Assembly: GCA_013365325.1 (NCBI GenBank)
Contig: JABVXV010000676.1
Location: forward strand, 1 to 16,143
Direction: 5' to 3'
From: Dipetalonema caudispina
Taxonomy: Eukaryota; Nematoda; Chromadorea; Rhabditida; Onchocercidae
DNA: 16,143 bases
In this document: positions 10,125 to 16,143 of the stretch, in pieces
Position numbering within the stretch: position 1 is the stretch's first letter
Layout: the number at the start of each line of letters is the position of its first letter
Translations under genes and position numbers: made by a program
Notes under the pieces: model-generated
Database searches by the model: none
Told to the model about the DNA's origin: nothing
Seen by the model: only the letters and a program-made list of their open reading frames with translations

Positions 10125-10362
10125 ATAACAGCATTACAATGAAAAGAGAACGTTTTTTTTAATAAACCGATCATCTATGATCGATTTCACATACCCATCA
10201 CTTTACTCGCTCACTCGCTCCTATATCTCTTGCACTTTGCACACTTTGCACTTTAATCGATATGAGACAAAATATTTTATCATTTGAATGGGATATGTAT
10301 GCACAATACATGCATTATGCACGTTGCAAGTTCATTGCACTCTCAATATGTTTCTTTGTAAT
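10125..10362 (+). repeat. Duplicated block, copy 2
   Basis: This is the second copy of 9699-9958, offset by 426 bp. It is slightly shorter: fewer CGCT units (ACTCGCTCACTCGCTC), a deletion in the ACAATACAACATG stretch and a shorter T run at the end. By eye it is about 85% identical outside the indels. Confidence 0.85.
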
Positions 10363-10510
10363 GGTCATTTATTTCTCAGATTAATTTGAATGAAATCATT
10401 TACAAAATGCACTTTATGTTGCAATTACATCCATGCATATATAAAGAAAATATTTTTACTACAAATAACAGAACATAATTTTCAATATTACGTAACCTAT
10501 ACATATGTAT

Positions 10511-10750
10511 ACACGCTGTCTTACGTAAGCCATGTATAACATATACGTTGTATATAGGTTCATATGTTACCTTATGTAACGTAAATATATATACACGCTG
10601 TCTTACGTAAGCCATATATACATATACGTTGTATATAGGTTCATATGTTACCTTATGTAACGTAAATATATATACACTGTCTTACGTAAGCCATGTATAA
10701 CATATACGTTGTATATAGGTTCATATTTCACTTTATGTAACGTAAAGATA
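10511..10750 (+). repeat. Three tandem ~81-bp units rich in palindromes
   Basis: Units start at 10511, 10593 and 10674 (ACACGCTGTC / ACACTGTC), so the period is 82 then 81 bases. Each has CTTACGTAAG (perfect palindrome), ATATAC-GTT-GTATAT and, in the first two units, GTTAC-CTTAT-GTAAC (inverted repeats with small loops). Each ends TTATGTAACGTAAA. The third unit is altered near its end (ATTTCACTTTATGTAAC). A partial, diverged lead-in (TTACGTAACCTATACATATG) lies at 10489-10508. The array stops 20 bases before the LTR. Confidence 0.9.
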
Positions 10751-10771
10751 CTACTGATCGAGAGATATTTG

Positions 10772-10801
10772 TCGCGAAAGTTATTCGAATAAACTTCGCG
10801 A
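10772..10801. repeat. Near-perfect palindrome at the LTR terminus
   Basis: Thirty bases centred on TTC|GAA (10786/10787) pair in 13 of 15 positions, beginning TCGCGAA and ending TTCGCGA. It starts two bases inside the LTR 5' end. The diverged LTR at 1-149 keeps the centre (GTTATTCGAATAA) but has lost part of the outer arms. Confidence 0.9.
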
Positions 10802-11060
10802 AGGATGAAATAGTATATCTCTTATAAATTAATTAATTACTGTTTGAACCAATTATTCCATTGTTAACAAAATTCTTCAACTTACACTCATTTTTATCTT
10901 GGATGAGATTATTTGTCATTTGTTACGATACGTCTTTGTTATTATGTCCTTTGTTTCATATACATAAGATTGTAGATATTGTCCTTTATATTTTTTGTGT
11001 CATATATTTACGCCAAAGTTAGATCAATGCTTCCTGTTGTACCACTCCCGCTAACTTATT

Positions 11061-11110
11061 GACCTATTTAACCGGTCTACCTCGGGACCTATTTAAACGG
11101 TCTACCGGGA
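11061..11110 (+). repeat. Two 25-bp direct repeats inside the LTR
   Basis: Units 11061-11085 and 11086-11110 share GACCTATTTAA-(C/A)-CGGTCTACC and differ at a few positions at the end. They lie upstream of the AATAAA, so in U3 if this is a conventional LTR, where short tandem repeats often carry enhancer or promoter function. Confidence 0.85.
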
Positions 11111-11160
11111 GACTTAGGCAGTTTTGTTTTTCACAACTTTCGCGACAGAGTGAGTCAAAC

Positions 11161-11225
11161 CAAGGATTTCTTACTACGTGTTGTTGGTTTCAAATCAAGG
11201 ATTTCTTACCACGTGTTGTTGGTTC
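11161..11225 (+). repeat. Two 30-bp direct repeats inside the LTR
   Basis: Units 11161-11190 and 11196-11225 (period 35) share CAAGGATTTCTTAC and ACGTGTTGTTGGTT, with two differences by eye. Each contains ACGTG, an E-box/G-box-like core. They lie 26 bases upstream of the AATAAA. Confidence 0.88.
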
Positions 11226-11250
11226 TGTCAATTTGTGTTACGATATCTAC

Positions 11251-11256
11251 AATAAA
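11251..11256 (+). terminator. AATAAA poly(A) signal of the LTR
   Basis: The hexamer lies about 90 bases before the LTR end. It would mark the end of element transcripts and place R/U5 downstream. Confidence 0.6.
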
Positions 11257-11460
11257 CCTCTCCTAAAAATAAGCCTTCAACACACCTCGAGTACGCCTAT
11301 TCAAATCCTCAACAAAACCCAAAGAAAAAGTTTCACAACAATATTAGTTTCAAATAGATAATAATTTTACGATGAATTTTTCCTTCCTATTTCTTCGTAA
11401 GATTTCTTACATATATTTCCCACTATTCTAATGTAAATTACTGCAACGTTTAGCAGAAGT

Positions 11461-11675
11461 ACCACACAAATACTCTTCACGTTATTCCCGTAATGAATTC
11501 CCGAGTGTAAAGAATGTCTAGGGAAAGTACCACAGAATATACCACACAAATACTCTTCACATTATTCCCGTAATAAATTCCCGAGTGTAAAAAATGTCTA
11601 GGGAAAGTACCATAGAATATACCACACAAATACTCTTCACATTATTCCCATTCCCGAGTGTAAAGAATGTCTGAG
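11461..11675 (+). repeat. Tandem 80-bp repeat, two full units plus a truncated one
   Basis: Units start at 11461, 11541 and 11621, each opening ACCACACAAATACTCTTCAC and containing TTCCCGAGTGTAAA and (in units 1 and 2) GTCTAGGGAAAGTACCA. Units 1 and 2 differ by only a few substitutions. Unit 3 lacks about 9 bases (the CGTAATAAA segment) and stops after AATGTCTGAGGA. The array begins 115 bases after the LTR target-site duplication. Confidence 0.92.
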
Positions 11676-13525
11676 GAATGGAAGAATGACAATAATAACA
11701 TTTATCAAAAGTTATTTGCCCTTTTGTTGAATGAATGAATGAATTGGATGAAGCAACAGAGATAGAAATAGAAATTGAAATGAGAAATTGAATTCCAGTT
11801 TTCATTTTTTGTCTCTTTCACTATATAACATCTTCAAATGATGAAGAATTTTTTATGGTATTGAAAAATTTGCCAATTGTGAAGCAAAAAAAAAAAAAAA
11901 AAAAACATTATGATATGCGCTGTTAAAGAAATGATAAATGATAGCAAATAATGTAAAATGAATTAAGAAAAGTTTTTTTTTTTTTTTTTTTCGTTTTCTT
12001 ACCCGATATCATTGAAGACAAAAATTTTCCACTTGACAATTTTTTCTTTTTTTTTTTTTCTCGATTGAAATTTATACTTTTCATTTTTATTGTAATAAAT
12101 ACAAGCAATCTTTTCTTTAATTTTTAAACATTTATCAAAAATATCCTCATCACAATCAAATTTTATTTAATATATTCGAAAAATTCATAAAAGGAATTTG
12201 TTTTGTGGAAATTTAATCAGTAAATAAATGAATTATTATTAATAGTTTAAATAATTATGAATTGAAAAAGAAAAAAAAAAATGAAGTGAAATGTTAAATG
12301 ATTGACAATTTATGCTGTTTAGCTATGTTTACCTATCACATTGAAGTAATATAAAAAAATGCGTTGAATTTATTGAACTTTTCAAATGGATAGAGAGAAG
12401 ATGGAAGAGTTGTTTGAATGTTTTCCTGTTTTTTTTTTTTAACTTAACTGTTTCATCAAAAGTTTGTTCATCGAAATTTTCGAAAAAAGTCTGGAAAATT
12501 ATTATTGTTATTTGAAACAAATAGCAGCTGCTCTGCTCTTTTTTCCATTTTTTTTTTTTTTTTTGTTACTGACATTATTACAGTGAATCATAAATAATAT
12601 ATGTTTAAAATATTTTAAAAAGCAAATTATTTACAAAATTTTCTTTCTTCTTTTTTTTTTAACAAAATGAAAAAAATATTCAAAATTTGTATGTAAAAGG
12701 TTAACAGAAATTTAATTTGATAATATCGTTTATTATATTTTTAAGTATTTATATGTATGTATTTGTGTATTTGTGTATCTTTCGCAAATTAGATTGACAT
12801 TTTGAAAATGATAAATATTTGTGGATATGTTGTGGAAAAAGAGAAGAAATTAACTGCATATGCATATGTATCTATTTTATAAGAAAGAAAATTCATTGAA
12901 TATATAAATTAATTAAAATTAAATCTACTAAATTTATGAATTTAATAAATGCAATTTTTCGAAATAGCTTGCTAATTGCATACAATTATATGTTAGTTAT
13001 GTTTGCATGCAAGTAATGCAATGTTTCCTGTACACACATATATTATGCATATTGAACAATAAATTTGCATATATTAATTAGCATTTTAAAAGCTGATAAA
13101 GCAGAATTCCGTGATATCGAGTAATAGCGAAGATCATTGAAGAATAGTGCAAATAGTGTTTGTCAGTGTTTAATAAGTGAAAGATATTGAGTGATAAAAT
13201 TATTTTATTGTTTGATAAATATGATGTTAACACTAGTGATATGAAGAAATGGATGATAATTTTTTAGTATGAAATAATTTAGCTGATAACTTAATTTTTT
13301 TACCTTGCAATATTAATTACATTCATTTTTGTTTCTCTAATTGAATTGATACACATGTATGGTGAAATATTTTATTGCCGGAAAATATGAGCAAAATTTT
13401 CTCCGATAATTAACGGAAAATATTGAAAAAAAAAAAAAAAAAAAAAAAACTGCTAATATTTGATGAATTTCAATAATATATGTAAAAATTAAACAAGAAA
13501 AATTATAATTAATGGATGAAAAAGG

Positions 13526-13555
13526 TAGTACTAGTAGTAATAGTAGTAGTAGTAG
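13526..13555. repeat. TAG/AGT trinucleotide repeat
   Basis: Interrupted GTA/TAG units (GTAGTACTAGTAGTAATAG followed by TAGTAGTAG). Confidence 0.85.
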
Positions 13556-14006
13556 GAATAATTTAGGTAAAATAAGTGAGAAGAAATGAGAAGAGAAAAT
13601 TATGAGGGTAAAGTTAGGAAATGATGCATCTTTATAGATCGAGAGATGAAGGTTGATTGTTCCGGTTTAGTACCATCCGTTTTTTTTTTTTTTTTTTTTT
13701 TTTATCGATAAGTCGATATTTATGTATTACTTTACGTAGCAATGAATATGATCGTAAACAAAAAAGAGGAATGAGAAGAAAATACAACAGAGGAAGCTGT
13801 AACAAGATGAAATATCAAAGTATCAAGATAATATCAATAACAAATTACATTACGAGAAGATAAGAGAAATTTTTCTTGCAACTATTTTCAACACTTTACA
13901 ACATATTTCATATACCCGTAGAAAAAATCAAAAAAAAAGTATGGAGATTATTCTCGATGATATCATTGAATAGGTCGAGAATTTGAAAGGATTCATCAAA
14001 ATACAG

Positions 14007-14055
14007 TGAGAGGGAGAGGGAGAAAGAGAGAGAGAAAGAGAGAAAGGGAGAAAGA
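14007..14055. repeat. GA-rich microsatellite
   Basis: Purine-only stretch of GAGA, GGGAGA and GAAAGA units, following ACAGT. It is the same dinucleotide class as the TC tract near PEPCK but less regular. Confidence 0.85.
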
Positions 14056-14188
14056 TGTATATAATGAAGAGATATTTTCGCTCTTTAACAACTGCGAAAT
14101 TAGTTTACTGAACTTGATGAATGATAATAGTTTATAGATGATGAAAATGGCAAATAATTTAGGTAAACAACTTAATGCTGTAATGTTC

Positions 14189-14234
14189 GATGATGACGAT
14201 AATGATGATGACGATAATGATGATGATGATGATG
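14189..14234. repeat. GATGAC/GAT trinucleotide repeat
   Basis: Interrupted GAT units (GATGATGACGATAATGATGAT and onward), ending in five clean GATs. One frame would encode an Asp-rich tract, but no ORF with coding character surrounds it. Confidence 0.85.
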
Positions 14235-15736
14235 TATCAATGAGATCAGTACCATAAAACAGTCATTCTATGTTTTAAATTTTGATTACATTTTGTTAAA
14301 TGTATCTATACTACAATTTAACTTTTAAAAAAATAAAATTAATGGAAAATTTTTCAATATATTTTTTTTTTTCATTTAAACTCTTTGATTCATTTGTCTA
14401 TCATCAATTCACTTCCATCATTTATTTCAACTCGAAAATTAGACATTTTAAAGAATTATTTTTGTATCTAAAAAGTTATTTCATTAATTTGACATTAATT
14501 TTTGTTATCCATTTATTTTCCAGTACTAATCTGTTATATGCTTGCTCGATGAATTATTTATCGAAAAAAAAGCAATGAACACTTCAGACAATAGTTTTAA
14601 TGAATTTAATAAGCTATCTTTTAGGATTATATTTGAATATTAATCCGGTCAATATCGGAACTTTTATAAACTTTTGGTGAAATAGCATTTCATGGAATAA
14701 ATAAGTGATGAATTTTTTTTTTTAAAAAGTGTAGATACTCAATAATTAAGACAAAATCAGTTAAAGGTTAATTGTTTAATTTGTTCTTTAACATTCATTT
14801 AGACCTTATTTTAAGTATAAATTAGAAATAAAATGAAATACAGCTTCTTGTATCATGAATGAAATATTGAGTATTTTAGATTCGAATTTTTGAATCTTCT
14901 AACAATACACATATTGATCATATCAAAAAATACAAATTTACAGAAATTTAAAACGATGTACAAATTCTTTTCCATTTCAATTATTTGAAAAAAAAAATAA
15001 GCTGCTATTAACAAATATCAAGTGAATATTTCAAAACATTTTACTTGCTTATTAATTGTCATCATTGTATGTTTGATTGTTACATTTCTTTTTCTTTTTT
15101 TTTTTTTTTCAAATTTTTTGAAATACAGATGATTAGGAGAAATGGAGAAAGAATTGCTGTTTGCGTAGAAATGATAGCAAAATTAAAATTTACGAATAAA
15201 GATGCAAAATGTTATTTGTTCATCATAGATGGTAATATCGACTTTCTAAAATTGAGGAATAAATTGTGAATGATTATGGGAGAAAAAGGTAGCCTTCTTT
15301 TAATTTTTCAATTAAACGATACAATGAAAGAAGGAAATATTATTTTGTGCAAAATTAATTGTTAATATCTGAATTATTATACATATGATATGAAGAAAAT
15401 TTTGCGAAAATTTTGCAAAACCAAAATGTTTTGGCCATTTGTTAATCAATCGGAAAATTTGGAATCAAATTTTTATGCAAGTCTTGGAAGTAAAATTTAT
15501 CATAAAAATATGTTTGTCTGTTTGTTAAAATATGCCACAAAATTAAAAATGGAATAATAATAATAAAAAAAAATGACTTCTTTTCAAATGATATAATTGC
15601 TTTTTCTGCATTATCCAAAATTAAGTACAAGTAGAAAAACGAGCTGAAAACCTTTTTGAACATTTGACACTACAAACTAGCTGATAATTTCGATCTTAAT
15701 AACATACAAAAACTTTTGCACTTGGGCCTAAAAAGG

Positions 15737-15785
15737 AATTGAATTTTAAATTTATATAAGAAATATATAAATTTAAAATTCAATT
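15737..15785. repeat. Perfect 22-bp hairpin with 5-base loop
   Basis: The arm at 15737-15758 (starting AATTGAATTTTAAA) is exactly complementary to 15764-15785 (ending TTTAAAATTCAATT), with loop AGAAA. It is immediately followed by a 16-bp palindrome, TTTGAAAGCTTTCAAA, at 15784-15799. The arms are almost pure A/T. No flanking target duplication is obvious. Confidence 0.92.
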
Positions 15786-16143
15786 TGAAAGCTTTCAAAA
15801 ACTTGAAGGCTTCACAGATATGTAGAAAGTGTACAGCTCACTATTCCATATTTGGGAAAAAGGTAAAATACAATATCGTTGTACTGTTTGATAAATAAAA
15901 TGGAATACTCGAAAATAGATATGATAATTTCGAAATTAATGAACACAATTAGAAGATGACAAAATGAATGACATAAAATTGTTGTGTTTTATATGGAAAA
16001 TACGAAAATATATAAAATACGCTAAGTCAAAGAAATAATTAATATTTGTTACAATAAATTTCAATTGCTCAAACACTGAAATTTTAGTGTATTTTAAAAT
16101 TGAAATAGTAAACGGTCGGATTATTCTTTCATTTTTATGTTAC

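Larger units (their letters stand above)
10765..11345 (+). mobile_element. Solo LTR with 5-bp target-site duplication
   Basis: The LTR spans 10770-11340 (571 bp), starting TGTCGCGAAAG and ending TTTCACAACA, the usual TG...CA termini. It is flanked on both sides by ATATT (10765-10769 and 11341-11345), a perfect 5-bp target-site duplication. An AATAAA lies at 11251-11256, as expected inside an LTR. No second LTR in the same orientation, primer-binding site or gag-pol is present, so this is a solo LTR left by recombination between two LTRs. A 5-bp duplication fits Ty1/copia, gypsy or BEL/Pao families; the sequence does not decide among them. A related LTR on the opposite strand starts at 149. 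Confidence 0.88.
11676..16143. other. AT-rich stretch with no convincing gene
   Basis: About 4.5 kb of very AT-rich DNA with many homopolymers, including A runs near 11886-11905 and 13424-13449 and T runs near 11974-11991 and 13680-13703. ORFs here are translations of low-complexity DNA or have no exon signals. The least implausible is 15129-15269 (+): ATG after AATACAG, 46 codons beginning MIRRNGERIAV, with no recognisable family and only weak support. Distal promoter elements or very long introns of a gene outside the window cannot be excluded. Confidence 0.5.

Noticed and set aside
10511..10750. CRISPR-like repeat array
   Set aside because: Units are contiguous with no variable spacers, and the context is eukaryotic.
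10921..11340. LTR start placed at TGTTACGATACG (10921)
   Set aside because: No matching target duplication was found for that start. Starting at 10770 gives an exact ATATT duplication, and the second copy also begins at that terminus.
15737..15785. microRNA precursor
   Set aside because: The stem is only 22 bp with a 5-base loop and almost pure A/T, shorter than a typical pre-miRNA.
16138..16143. TGTTAC at the right window edge as another LTR start
   Set aside because: Six bases are too few, and the established LTR terminus is TGTCGCG, not TGTTACG.

Overview
The window looks like nuclear DNA of a nematode, most likely a clade III (filarial or ascarid-like) species. It is strongly AT-rich and full of poly-A/T runs. 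Its genes are split into many small exons joined by GT-AG introns with T-rich, nematode-style acceptors, and one gene has a strong acceptor about 20 bases before its ATG, as expected for spliced-leader trans-splicing. The species assignment is inference.

Layout. Positions 1-149 are the 5' end of an LTR on the minus strand, cut by the window edge. An unrecognised two-exon gene for a 73-residue protein follows (255-574, +). Next is a complete eight-exon mitochondrial carrier of the SLC25A39/SLC25A40 (mitochondrial glutathione import) type (1255-4148, +). A convergent gap (4149-5150) holds a 100-codon ORF with some exon-like signals, which may be a small gene or a gene remnant. A complete 13-exon GTP-dependent phosphoenolpyruvate carboxykinase lies on the minus strand (5151-8723). 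The carrier and PEPCK reading frames were assembled by hand: all intron phases agree, giving 364 and 642 residues.

Upstream of PEPCK is AT-rich DNA with a TC microsatellite. A repeat island then runs from about 9.65 to 11.68 kb. It contains a duplicated block of about 250 bp (two copies 426 bp apart), three copies of an ~81-bp tandem repeat, a complete solo LTR (10770-11340) with a perfect 5-bp target-site duplication, and three copies of an 80-bp tandem repeat. The remaining 4.5 kb (11676-16143) is AT-rich and shows no convincing gene, only microsatellites, homopolymers and a perfect 22-bp hairpin.

The two recognised genes both concern mitochondrial or carbon metabolism. PEPCK links phosphoenolpyruvate and oxaloacetate; in parasitic helminths it is known to run largely towards CO2 fixation. 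The carrier supplies matrix glutathione. Nothing in the sequence shows joint regulation, and the two genes face each other tail to tail. No bacterial-type system, CRISPR array or tRNA was seen. The most noteworthy signals are the LTR pair in inverted orientation with a palindromic terminus, the conserved four-cysteine loop of the carrier, the two unrecognised small genes and the repeat island.
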